A stretch of DNA of 64,000 bases, taken from assembly GCA_963788085.1 (NCBI GenBank), contig CAWBFS010000033.1, positions 1-64,000 on the forward strand. Reading direction: 5' to 3'. The position numbers and the translations under genes are program-made. Of the stretch, positions 54,687-62,623 are shown one piece after another. Position 1 is the first letter of the stretch; each line of letters opens with the position of its first letter. The DNA comes from AP-15 sp963788085. GTDB lineage: Bacteria > Pseudomonadota > Alphaproteobacteria > ATCC43930 > CGMCC-115725. The notes under the pieces are model-generated. The model was not told where the DNA came from. It saw only the letters and a program-made list of their open reading frames with translations, and did no database searches.

Positions 54687-54719
54687 TCTGCCCGGCGGGC
54701 CAACTGAATGGACAGGCCG

Positions 54720-55394
54720 ATGCCGGACCGCATCCTCGTCATCAACCCGAATTCCACCGATGCCGTCACCCGCGCAATCGACGAGGCGATGGCGCCTTTG
54801 CGCATCCCGGGCGGGCCCGACATCGATTGCATGACGCTTCGCGAGGGGCCCCCCGGCGTCGAAAGCCAGAGTGATGCCGACGCCGTCATCGCGCCGCTTT
54901 GCCGCGCGATCCGCGACACAGAGCCGGAAACCGCCGCTTTCGTCATCGCCTGCTTCAGCGATCCCGGCCTGTTCTCGGCGCGCGAGGCGACTGCGAAACC
55001 CGTGCTCGGCATCGCGGAATGCGGGATCCTGACGGCGCTGACCCTAGGTCACCGCTTCGGTGTGATCTCGATCCTCGCCCACTCGGTGCCGCGGCATCTG
55101 CGCTACATCGCCGCGATGGGGGTCGGCCAGCGGCTGGCCGGCGATCTGCCGGTCGGCCTCGGCGTCACCCAGCTCGGCGACGCCCGTTCGACCCTGGACC
55201 GCATGATCGAAGTTGGTAGCCGGCTGCGCGACCAACACGGCGCCGATGTGCTGGTCATGGGCTGCGCTGGCATGGCCCGCTACCGCGCCGATCTCGAAGA
55301 GGCCGTCCAGATCCCAGTCGTCGAGCCGACCCAGGCCGCCGTCGCGATGGCGGTCGGCCGCATCCGCCTCGGCTGGGGACAAAGCTTGCGCTAA
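54720..55394 (+). CDS. Asp/Glu/hydantoin racemase family protein
   Basis: The protein has 224 residues. RILVINPNSTDAVTRAIDEA is the typical start. The two active cysteines are in FVIACFSDPGLFSAREAT and VLVMGCAGMARYRADLEE. These enzymes invert a carbon centre by a two-base mechanism, often on hydantoins or allantoin, or act as maleate-type lyases. ATG 54708 in the same frame is possible. It lies 33 bases after the thioesterase gene in the same direction. Confidence 0.87.
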   Translation: MPDRILVINPNSTDAVTRAIDEAMAPLRIPGGPDIDCMTLREGPPGVESQSDADAVIAPLCRAIRDTEPETAAFVIACFSDPGLFSAREATAKPVLGIAECGILTALTLGHRFGVISILAHSVPRHLRYIAAMGVGQRLAGDLPVGLGVTQLGDARSTLDRMIEVGSRLRDQHGADVLVMGCAGMARYRADLEEAVQIPVVEPTQAAVAMAVGRIRLGWGQSLR

Positions 55395-55821
55395 GGACCA
55401 TCTTACGAAGTCAGCCAATGTGACTGCCGCTGCTTGCGAGCCGACTAAAACTAAAGAAGGGGTGACGCGCCAATCACCCCCTGCAAGAGGCAGGGCAGTG
55501 CCGCTGGAGTTCTCTTACAAACATAACTGGTTATGAACTCGTAATTCAATCCTAAGTCGTCTTGCGCGGACTTGATCCGCGTATCCACGCCTTTGTGTGC
55601 GGCGCCCGAAGGCGTGGGTGCCCGGGCCAAGCCCGGGCCAAGACGAAACCAGGGGGCCGCGGGATTTTCCCCGGACAGCCCTCCGCCGGCGGGCCCACCA
55701 ACCCCAGCACCACGATGAGATTGACACCGCTTGAACGCCTGGTCGATAGGGGAGTATCGCTTGGGACGTTTTCGTTAGCTGCCGCGGGTTCGCGCCTGCA
55801 ATGACGGTATCTGGGGGACCC
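55395..55821. other. Intergenic stretch with a type C repeat
   Basis: The region holds a small hairpin CCCTGC-AAGAG-GCAGGG (55479-55495) after the racemase gene and a repeat at about 55556-55675 that translates as MRGLDPRIHAFVCGA, a widespread alphaproteobacterial repeat peptide. CCCGGGCCAAGCCCGGG within it forms a hairpin. No gene is seen. Confidence 0.6.
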
Positions 55822-56028
55822 ATGTTCGAGCCGAGCAAGAAACGTGGTGGGTGGAGTTGGTGGTACCTGCTATTTCTCATCCAATTCGTCGCTGTACTCT
55901 GGCCGCCCTTCTACAATAAAGCTGAACCTTATTGGGTTGGCCTGCCGTTCTTCTACTGGTATCAGCTTCTTTGGATAATCATCGGCGCTGTGCTTACTGC
56001 GATAGTGTATTTTGCGACGGAAGACTAA
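55822..56028 (+). CDS. Small membrane protein, DUF3311
   Basis: The protein has 68 residues: a short basic head (MFEPSKKRGG), then two membrane helices (WYLLFLIQFVAVLWPPFYNK and PFFYWYQLLWIIIGAVLTAI). DUF3311 proteins are nearly always encoded just before a sodium:solute symporter, as here, and are thought to assist it. GGGGGA precedes ATG 55822. Confidence 0.85.
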   Translation: MFEPSKKRGGWSWWYLLFLIQFVAVLWPPFYNKAEPYWVGLPFFYWYQLLWIIIGAVLTAIVYFATED

Positions 56029-56080
56029 CGCGATCACATAGACCTCGCAACCTGGAGCCGAAAGGGGGAGGAGGAAGACT

Positions 56081-57628
56081 GTGCAGGACGTCAATTGGAC
56101 TGCCCTGATCATTTTCATAGCTGTATTCGGCTTGATCACCTGGTTGGGCTTCGCGGCGGCCAACTGGCGCAGAGGCGATCTCGACTTGCTGCACGAGTGG
56201 GGGCTCGGCGGACGACGCTTCGGCACGATCGTCACCTGGTTCCTGATCGGCGGCGATCTCTACACGGCCTATACTTTTATTGCCGTCCCGGCACTCGCCT
56301 TTGGCGCGGGCGCCGTCGCGTTCTTCGCGGTGCCCTACACGATCGTCGCCTACCCGATCTTTTTCCTGGTGTTCCCGCGCATCTGGCACGTCTGCCACAA
56401 GCACCACTACATCACCGCGGGCGATTTCGTGCGCGGCCGCTTCGGCAACCGCTGGCTCGCCCTGGCGGTGACGATCACCGGCATCGTCGCGACAATGCCT
56501 TACATCGCCCTTCAGCTCGTCGGTCTGCAGGTCGTGATCGGCGCGCTCGGCGTCTCGGGCACGGGCTTTGCGGCCGACCTGCCATTGATCATCGCTTTCG
56601 TGATCCTGGCCGCCTTTACCTATTCGAGCGGTCTGCGCGCGCCGGCCTCGATCGCCATCGTCAAGGATATCCTGATCTATCTGACCGCCTTCGCCGCGGT
56701 AATTGTCATTCCGATCGAGCTCGGCGGCTTCGGCAAGATCTTCGCCGCGGTCCCGCCGGCGAAATTGCTGCTGGCGACCCCCGGGCCCAATACCACGGGC
56801 GCTTACAGCGCCTATGCGACGTTGGCCTTCGGCTCGGCGCTCGCCCTCTTCCTCTACCCTCACTCTGTCACCGGAATTCTTAGCGCCAGCAGCGGCCGCG
56901 CCGTCGGCCGCAATGCCGCGCTGTTGCCGGGCTATTCCTTCATGCTCGGCCTGCTCGCGCTCGTCGGCTTCTTCGCCATTGCCGCCGGGGTCGCCGGCCT
57001 TCCCGAATACGCCGCCGGCTTCAAGCAGTTCGGCAACAACTTCGCGGTGCCGGCGCTCTTCCTGCACAGCTTCCCTTCGTGGTTTGTCGGCATCGCCTTT
57101 GCCGCGATCGGAGTGGGCGCCCTGGTGCCGGCGGCGATCATGTCGATCGCCGCGGCAAACCTCTACACCCGCAATATCCACCGCGAGTTCATCAACAGGA
57201 ATCCGACCGACAAGCAAGAAGCACAGATGGCGAAATGGGTGTCGCTGATCGTCAAATTCGGCGCCCTCGTATTCATCATTTTCGTGCCGACGCAATATGC
57301 GATTTACTTGCAGCTATTGGGCGGCATCTGGATCATTCAGACATTGCCCGCAGTGATCCTCGGCGCCTATACCCGCTGGTTCAATGACTGGGCATTGCTC
57401 GTCGGCTGGGCCGTCGGGATCGCCTTCGGCACCGGAATGGCCGCCGCAGTGAACCTCACGCCGACCTATCCCTTACAATTCGCCGGCCATACCTTCCCTG
57501 GTTACACCGCCCTCTACACTGTGATCCTCAACATCCTGGTGACGATCGTTCTAACCCCGGTGTTCAATGCCATAGCCGCGCAGCGCGCGCCGCTCGACGA
57601 GACCGTCGCGTCCGACTATTACGCCTGA
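56081..57628 (+). CDS. Sodium:solute symporter, MctP-like monocarboxylate transporter
   Basis: This intact protein has 515 residues and about 13 membrane helices. LHEWGLGGRRFGTIVTWFLI after the first helix and GDFVRGRFGNRWLALAVTIT are standard for the SSS family. Likeness to rhizobial MctP (lactate, pyruvate, alanine) comes from the DUF3311 partner and overall pattern. GTG 56081 has GGGGGAGGAGGA before it. It imports a small organic acid with sodium or protons. Confidence 0.88.
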   Translation: MQDVNWTALIIFIAVFGLITWLGFAAANWRRGDLDLLHEWGLGGRRFGTIVTWFLIGGDLYTAYTFIAVPALAFGAGAVAFFAVPYTIVAYPIFFLVFPRIWHVCHKHHYITAGDFVRGRFGNRWLALAVTITGIVATMPYIALQLVGLQVVIGALGVSGTGFAADLPLIIAFVILAAFTYSSGLRAPASIAIVKDILIYLTAFAAVIVIPIELGGFGKIFAAVPPAKLLLATPGPNTTGAYSAYATLAFGSALALFLYPHSVTGILSASSGRAVGRNAALLPGYSFMLGLLALVGFFAIAAGVAGLPEYAAGFKQFGNNFAVPALFLHSFPSWFVGIAFAAIGVGALVPAAIMSIAAANLYTRNIHREFINRNPTDKQEAQMAKWVSLIVKFGALVFIIFVPTQYAIYLQLLGGIWIIQTLPAVILGAYTRWFNDWALLVGWAVGIAFGTGMAAAVNLTPTYPLQFAGHTFPGYTALYTVILNILVTIVLTPVFNAIAAQRAPLDETVASDYYA

Positions 57629-57750
57629 AGGCAAGATGCCGATATACCGGTGCCGTGAACTCATCCACAGAGGCGGTATTGTTGCCCGAGGCGGCGGAGT
57701 AGGCAGAAAAATCCACCTCTCCCGCAAGCGGGACGAGGGATCGGGCGGAG

Positions 57751-58692
57751 CTAAACCGGCATTGTGCGCCGCTGGTGAGCCCGCCCGATCCTTGCCGTCT
57801 CCTCGCGGTGTCCGGCGATGACACGCACGCCCTCGTCGAGCTTGGCGACGATGTTCTCGGGCGAGGAGGTTTCGAGAAACGGCACGCGATTTTTTCGGCA
57901 GGCGGCGAAAACACGTTCGCGCGCCTGTTTCATCTCGGGCGGATAAGGGTCGCGCGGAACCGATAAATAGCCGAGCGCCAGTCCGAGGTCGCCAGGTCCC
58001 AATTCGGCGAAACCCAGGCCCGGCACGGCGAGGATCTCCTCGCAGTGGGCGATCCCCTCCGGGCTCTCGAGCTTGACGCCGAGCAGCAGTTCGCCTTTCG
58101 GGTTCAATGGCCAGGGATCGCACAGGCGCAGGTACTCTTCCGGCGAAATCCCCCATACCGGAGCCGCAGTTGCTTCCGAGCCGCGGCCGCGCGTGCCGAT
58201 CCCGAGGCGGCCATCGCTCGCCTCTCCGGTTGCCCCGCGCATTCGCTCGCCCGGCGAGGGCAAAGACCGATCGACGCCGGCGGGCTGGTGCGGATAGCGG
58301 CAGCTCTCGACAAAGGCGCGGACCGCCGGCGCCGATTCCGCCTGGCAGAGCAGCACGCCGTGCACGCCGCGGCCGAGGATCTGGCGGAATTGCCACGCAT
58401 TGAAGCGGACGTTGGCAGCGTCGGTGCCGTTGACCGGCGCCTCGACGATGACCGTCGGCGTGCGGTGACCCGAGCGCGTCGGGCCGCCCTCGACGAGCCC
58501 GCGCATATATTCGGCGAGGCCCGCCATGTCGAACGCCCCGTGCTCCATCCCGACATTGATGTAATCGGCCCAGACATGCGCGTCTTCGGACCCTTGCGGA
58601 TAGGTCAGCACGTGGCCGCTATGGCCGCCGGTGTAATAAATCGCCTGGTCCTGCTCCAAAAGTTCGATGGCACGATTGATGCGGTTGGGCAT
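57751..58692 (-). CDS. HpcH/HpaI-family aldolase with a repeat-derived insert
   Basis: The protein has 313 residues. The TIM barrel of class II pyruvate aldolases is recognisable: AHVWADYINVGMEHGAFDMA, GVHGVLLCQAESAPAVRAFV, GVKLESPEGIAHCEEILAVP and GFAELGPGDLGLALGYLSVP. The metal Glu and Asp lie in the last two. About 18 residues (SLPSPGERMRGATGEASD) between RYPHQPAG and RLGIGTRGRG are foreign to the family and match a dispersed repeat (58237-58290). The enzyme would split a hydroxy-keto acid to pyruvate plus an aldehyde; substrate unknown. Confidence 0.83.
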   Translation of the reverse strand: MPNRINRAIELLEQDQAIYYTGGHSGHVLTYPQGSEDAHVWADYINVGMEHGAFDMAGLAEYMRGLVEGGPTRSGHRTPTVIVEAPVNGTDAANVRFNAWQFRQILGRGVHGVLLCQAESAPAVRAFVESCRYPHQPAGVDRSLPSPGERMRGATGEASDGRLGIGTRGRGSEATAAPVWGISPEEYLRLCDPWPLNPKGELLLGVKLESPEGIAHCEEILAVPGLGFAELGPGDLGLALGYLSVPRDPYPPEMKQARERVFAACRKNRVPFLETSSPENIVAKLDEGVRVIAGHREETARIGRAHQRRTMPV

Positions 58693-58844
58693 GGCTTCCC
58701 CGCCTGGGTCTAAAATGGTGGGAAAATATCCGATACCCGATCGAGCATGTCCACGGATTACGTCCCCTCCGCCGTCCGCCCGAGGAAACCCGTAACCGGT
58801 GGCGGATCATGCCGCCTAGTGCTCCGAGTCATTCACCCGATTCA

Positions 58845-59183
58845 TCAGGCAAATGACGCACCATCGCTCATATCAAATCCCGCTACACCGACGAAAGCCG
58901 GTGCCCACGGCAAAAGTGGATCCCGGCCTTCGCCGGGAAAGCGCGGAGGGGACGTGCAAGTAGGGCAGCGGGCAACCGTTTGCCCCATGCCGCTTGGGCT
59001 CGGGATCGAGATCATTTCAGGCTGGCCGGTGAGGAGTTGTATGCGATCGGTTTCGATCATCGCGTTCACCACGCAGGCGGAGCCGGTTTGGCGCTGGCAC
59101 CAACGGCAGTGACAGCAGTGGGTGAATAGCGGCGGAATGGTGAGCCGGTAGCGAACCGCCCCGCAGGTGCAGCGTCCTTCCAT
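58845..59183 (-). pseudogene. GFA-domain protein truncated by a type A repeat
   Basis: The first 75 residues are the GFA/CENP-V zinc fold: RCTCGAVRYRLTIPPLFTHC, HCRWCQRQTGSACVVNAMI and a third cysteine pair in ARCPTCT. Then the frame enters a palindromic repeat and ends with SPPRFPGEGRDPLLPWAPAF and VGVAGFDMSDGASFA. Family members continue another 50-60 residues after RCPTC. The zinc ligands are kept, so a short folded product is possible, but the gene has lost its 3' part. Confidence 0.78.
58881..58950. repeat. Dispersed palindromic repeat, type A-like, at a gene end
   Basis: GACGAAAGCCGGTGCCCAC and CCCGGCCTTCGCCGGGAAAG form hairpin arms related to those at 9826 and 42421. The element supplies the last 30 or so codons of the truncated GFA gene. 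Confidence 0.7.
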
Positions 59184-59191
59184 GGTTCAGC

Positions 59192-60256
59192 CTAGCTCCA
59201 TCGAATATTTCGGGGTCGGCGAACCGCTGCTCGGGTCCGCGTCGCCTCGATCACACTGAACGGCGAGTGTGTCGGGATGACCCTGGCCAGCCGGAAACCT
59301 GCTTCTGAGAGGAGGCGCCGATACTCTTCCTCGGTACGCTCCCGACCGCCCAGTATGACAAGCATATTCAGGTCCATTGCCTGTGCCGGGCTCGGCTGAT
59401 TATCTGGCGGAACCACCATCTCCACCAGCAGCAGCGTCCCACCTGGATCAAGCGAGCGATGACAGTTCCGCAGCAACCGCGTTGCCCGCTCATCGTCCCA
59501 GTCGTGAATGATTTGCTTCAGTAGGTGAAGGTCGGCACCCTCCGGTACAGCCTCGAAGAAGTCCCCGCTCATTAGCTCGCAGCGCCCCGAGAGCCCCTGC
59601 GCTGTTATGCTCTCACCGGCGGTTGCGATGACGTGGGGCAGGTCGAACAGGATCCCTTGTGTTGCGGGGCTGGCGCGCAAGATGGAAGCCAACAAAACTC
59701 CGTGCGCGCCTCCCACGTCCATTGCCTTGCGAACCGCTGAAAAGTCGAACACCCGCACGAGCTCACCAGCGGCTAGGGCTGACAGGTTGCCCATCGCCGC
59801 GTTGAAGAAGCCGGCCTCCCCGGGATTCTGCGCGTACCACTCGAATAACTCCATCCCGAGCGCCGCGCGCGCCATGGGCTGACCGGTCCGAATGCTCTCT
59901 ACGAGACGACCCCAGGGCTGCCAATGCCCGGGTGCCGTCTCGGTGATCGCGAAGTTGCGCACGGAACCCGGGGTATCCGAGCGGAGGGTCCCGCCAAGCG
60001 CGGTCAGCTCGAACGAGCGTGGTGCCGCCTGCACGAAGACGCCAATGCTGGCCAACAATCGCAGTACCCGGTACAGCGCTTGCGGGTCCGCCCCGACTTC
60101 CCGAGCGAGCTCGTCAGAAGTCCGCGGACCGTTGGCGAGGCGGTCAGCGACCCCTAGCGTCGCTACGGCACCAACTGCCTGGCTAATCCAATAGCCCGTG
60201 ATGAGGCCCATCATTGCGACGGGTGGTGGTACTTCGTGCTCTGTTCCCGCGGCCAT
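59192..60256 (-). CDS. SAM-dependent O-methyltransferase (acetylserotonin/caffeate OMT type)
   Basis: This intact protein has 354 residues. An N-terminal dimerisation domain (MMGLITGYWISQAVGAVATL, DELAREVGADPQALYRVLRL) precedes the SAM-binding fold (AMDVGGAHGVLLASILRASP). The catalytic His is in LLKQIIHDWDDERATRLLRN. This is the domain order of class II O-methyltransferases of the PF00891 type, which methylate phenolic or polyketide hydroxyls. No biosynthetic cluster adjoins, so the acceptor is unknown. Its composition is slightly less GC-rich than the window average. Confidence 0.88.
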   Translation of the reverse strand: MAAGTEHEVPPPVAMMGLITGYWISQAVGAVATLGVADRLANGPRTSDELAREVGADPQALYRVLRLLASIGVFVQAAPRSFELTALGGTLRSDTPGSVRNFAITETAPGHWQPWGRLVESIRTGQPMARAALGMELFEWYAQNPGEAGFFNAAMGNLSALAAGELVRVFDFSAVRKAMDVGGAHGVLLASILRASPATQGILFDLPHVIATAGESITAQGLSGRCELMSGDFFEAVPEGADLHLLKQIIHDWDDERATRLLRNCHRSLDPGGTLLLVEMVVPPDNQPSPAQAMDLNMLVILGGRERTEEEYRRLLSEAGFRLARVIPTHSPFSVIEATRTRAAVRRPRNIRWS

Positions 60257-60851
60257 TTTTAACCCTATCCTTGCCTGCCGTCATGGTACCGCAAACAGTT
60301 GTGTCACCAGCCGCCTTTTCGGAAAACTCCGCTGGCAGGCGGCTTTTTTGGGGTTGAACACCGTCTTGCAATGGCACTTTTGACATTTAGCCGGTTGAAG
60401 CGGCGCGGATTTGGGGGCCAAACTCTCGGAATGGCGCGGCGGGTGAGCCATCACTTTTGACAAAAAGCGCCTTTCGTCAAAAATCCGGCTCTTACTATTG
60501 CCTCGACCCATTCAAGAACCAGCCCCGAATTGATTTGACGGCCTGGGGACACGACTGTCGGGTGTAGGCTGTCTTGGACGACGCCCCAATTCCACGGGGC
60601 CCATAACAGCAAGTGATTTGAATTGAATCGACATTGCCCGGAGAGGACCGCTTTTGGTGCCTTCCGACAATACGTGCGACCACGTATGCGAAGAACCGAG
60701 TGAATGTACTCAACCGGCATCCCCGCTACCTCGGATTCGCCAACGTTCTCCGTTGCCGCGGTGTTGTAAAAATCAAGAATTTCGCAGCAAAAATAGATAA
60801 TTGAAAAGATTGGGCTTTTTTGCTGCGTAAATTAGCTGCATAATTAGACCC
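60257..60851. other. Non-coding stretch at the edge of a mobile patch
   Basis: No frame here shows recognisable protein. AGCCGCC (60309-60315) pairs with GGCGGCT (60338-60344) and is followed by a run of T, a terminator-like structure on the plus strand. CACTTTTGACA occurs twice (near 60373 and 60451). The right end holds an inverted repeat and a resolvase start, so this is probably the remnant end of a transposon. Confidence 0.45.
60784..60826. promoter_or_regulatory. Inverted repeat upstream of the resolvase fragment (res-like)
   Basis: GCAGCAAAAA (60784-60793) and TTTTTGCTGC (60817-60826) form a perfect 10-base inverted repeat with a 23-base AT-rich centre, 26 bases before the resolvase ATG. 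Resolvases act at repeated sites just upstream of their own genes, so this may be part of a res site or a promoter hairpin. Confidence 0.45.
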
Positions 60852-61226
60852 ATGAAATACGGGTATGCAAGGGTATCGCCGGGCGGAAAGAGCGAGAGCG
60901 TTGACGCCCAAACCCGGCAACTGACCAAGGCCGGATGCCGAAAAGTTTTCCACGGCGTGCATGTAAGCGGAGCCAAGACCGACCGCGCGCAGCTTCGACG
61001 GTTGCTCGACGAGATCGACGACGGCGACGTGCTGATGGTGACGCGGCTCTTAAGCGCCAGCGGCTTTGACTGCGGCGAGTTCTATAAGAGCGCGTTTCCC
61101 AAACTCGGTCAGTTGCATGTATTCAGACACTCCCCCTTGGACAGATTGACCACTATAGATTGTCATGAAGCCATATGCCGCCATCTGAATTTTTATGGTA
61201 TCGATGTCGCCATCAAAAATAACTAG
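60852..61226 (+). pseudogene. Serine recombinase (resolvase/invertase) fragment
   Basis: MKYGYARVSPGGKSESVDAQ followed by TRQLTKAGCRKVFHGVHVSG and LRRLLDEIDDGDVLMVTRL is the N-terminal catalytic domain of a small serine recombinase, with the active Ser in ARVS. After VTRL, near 61050, the family sequence is lost; the remaining 55 codons (to 61226) lie antisense to the DUF4062 gene. The DNA-binding half is gone. The break marks the junction where the AT-rich DUF4062 gene was joined. Confidence 0.75.
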
Positions 61227-62045
61227 GCTGCGTGGCGATCTACCCATTCTGTGTCTGATCTCACCCTTCAGACTAAGTTCTATTGTACCCTGTTGATGAG
61301 GGCTAAAAAACGACGGCCCAATGATTTTGAATATCTCGGCCCACGATATGTCTAGAATCCTATTTCGCTTGTCGCGTCCATCATCATCGTAGTAGCTATA
61401 TCTAATTTTGAATGTTTCATTTAATTCTGCTATGTTATTAACCTTAGGAACCATTTGGCTTTTGAGATCATCATTTTCGAGTCTCAGGCGTTCAACCTCA
61501 GTACGAAAATCGTTAAGCTGCGATAAAATATCTTCGGCTGCTACAGTGTTCCCGCGCACCCATCCGATGCCGGGCTTCTCTTTTATGGCCTTGGAAAGCG
61601 ATATTATAATATTTGATCTTAGCTGTTCTCTAGTGTTCCAAAAGCTTACAAGACGTTTTTGCGACACCCTCTCTTTGAACAAAGTCAAACGTTGGCTCGT
61701 ATCTGGATCAGTATCAACCTTCGCCGTCGGAAGACTAGCTATGTCATTGTGAATAAATGCAAGGACGGTGATCCCTTTTCCAACTGCGTAATCGTATTCC
61801 GTTTCGGTGTAGCTAACACCCGTCTCATCGATAGACCCATAGCGTCCAGCTATAATGAGGATATAATAATCACATCCGTCGATTATCTTTTTAATATAGG
61901 AAAGCTGTTCTTGGTCAGCAGCAAAAAAGCCCTCCATCCCCGATGGAATATGTCCGAGATCGAGAATGGACTTTAGCGTGTCCTGTCTCTCTTGAATCAA
62001 GTCGGTATAAGTTGATGATACGAAGACCTGAAATTTCGTTTGCAT
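61050..62045 (-). CDS. DUF4062 protein with coiled coil
   Basis: The protein has 331 residues from MQTKFQVFVSSTYTDLIQER. The N-terminal DUF4062 domain is clear: VFVSSTYTDL, IPSGMEGFFAADQEQLSYIK, CDYYILIIAGRYGSIDETGV and SYTETEYDYAV. A coiled coil follows (LNDFRTEVERLRLENDDLKS), then a C-terminal domain of unknown type. DUF4062 resembles TIR and nucleoside-deoxyribosyltransferase folds and occurs as a sensor or effector module in predicted defence proteins. The gene is markedly AT-rich compared with all its neighbours and adjoins a broken resolvase, so it was acquired by transfer. The last residues overlap resolvase sequence. Confidence 0.82.
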   Translation of the reverse strand: MQTKFQVFVSSTYTDLIQERQDTLKSILDLGHIPSGMEGFFAADQEQLSYIKKIIDGCDYYILIIAGRYGSIDETGVSYTETEYDYAVGKGITVLAFIHNDIASLPTAKVDTDPDTSQRLTLFKERVSQKRLVSFWNTREQLRSNIIISLSKAIKEKPGIGWVRGNTVAAEDILSQLNDFRTEVERLRLENDDLKSQMVPKVNNIAELNETFKIRYSYYDDDGRDKRNRILDISWAEIFKIIGPSFFSPHQQGTIELSLKGEIRHRMGRSPRSLVIFDGDIDTIKIQMAAYGFMTIYSGQSVQGGVSEYMQLTEFGKRALIELAAVKAAGA

Positions 62046-62620
62046 TTCTGTGCCCCGGCAACACCTCTGCACTGTCGAGTTTATCACATTACGATCGCGA
62101 GAGCGGTTTTCCAGAATGTTGCGTTACGAGCGCGGCCCGTCAAATCGCAGGGCATCGAGTTTCCAGAACGTACATTATACGACTTGTGCGTGTAGATCAC
62201 CGATAGAAACGTCACCGGCCTCACCGATAGTCAAGTGCTGCCGGGGTTTTCCCTCTCCGCTCGCCGATCGAATTGAGCTTCACGAGATCAGTGGACAATC
62301 CATTCAGTGGGCCGTAGTCGGCTTTGCGATCGAGATCGGCGATCGTAAAATTGCCGCTTTCGCATGCCATATTTGCGGAGAAGGGCTGATAGGAGTTGCC
62401 ATGCGCGCGGGGAACTGTCCTTCCACCTCAGCGGGAAACGTCGCTGTAGTTCTGCTGCAGAAACAGCCAGGGCCCTTGTTCTATACAATTTAAGATTGCG
62501 GGCGGCATGCGGACCGGGCTCACCGTCTCGCCGCGTATCGATGGCCGTTGGCTTTTCGACGCACTTGCGGCTTCGGTTGTGTCACAATGACCGCACCATC
62601 GCCGAATACCGAGGAGGATT
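62046..62620. other. Intergenic stretch between the DUF4062 gene and the TPP enzyme
   Basis: About 570 bases without a convincing gene. Short frames on either strand show no family features. Base composition changes from AT-rich to GC-rich across it, so the right border of the acquired segment probably lies here. GAGGAGG at about 62608 is the ribosome site of the next gene. Confidence 0.45.
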
Positions 62621-62623
62621 CCC

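Noticed and set aside
61050..61226. The C-terminal 55 codons of the resolvase frame as a recombinase DNA-binding domain.
   Set aside because: They lie antisense to the well-supported DUF4062 gene and lack any helix-turn-helix pattern.
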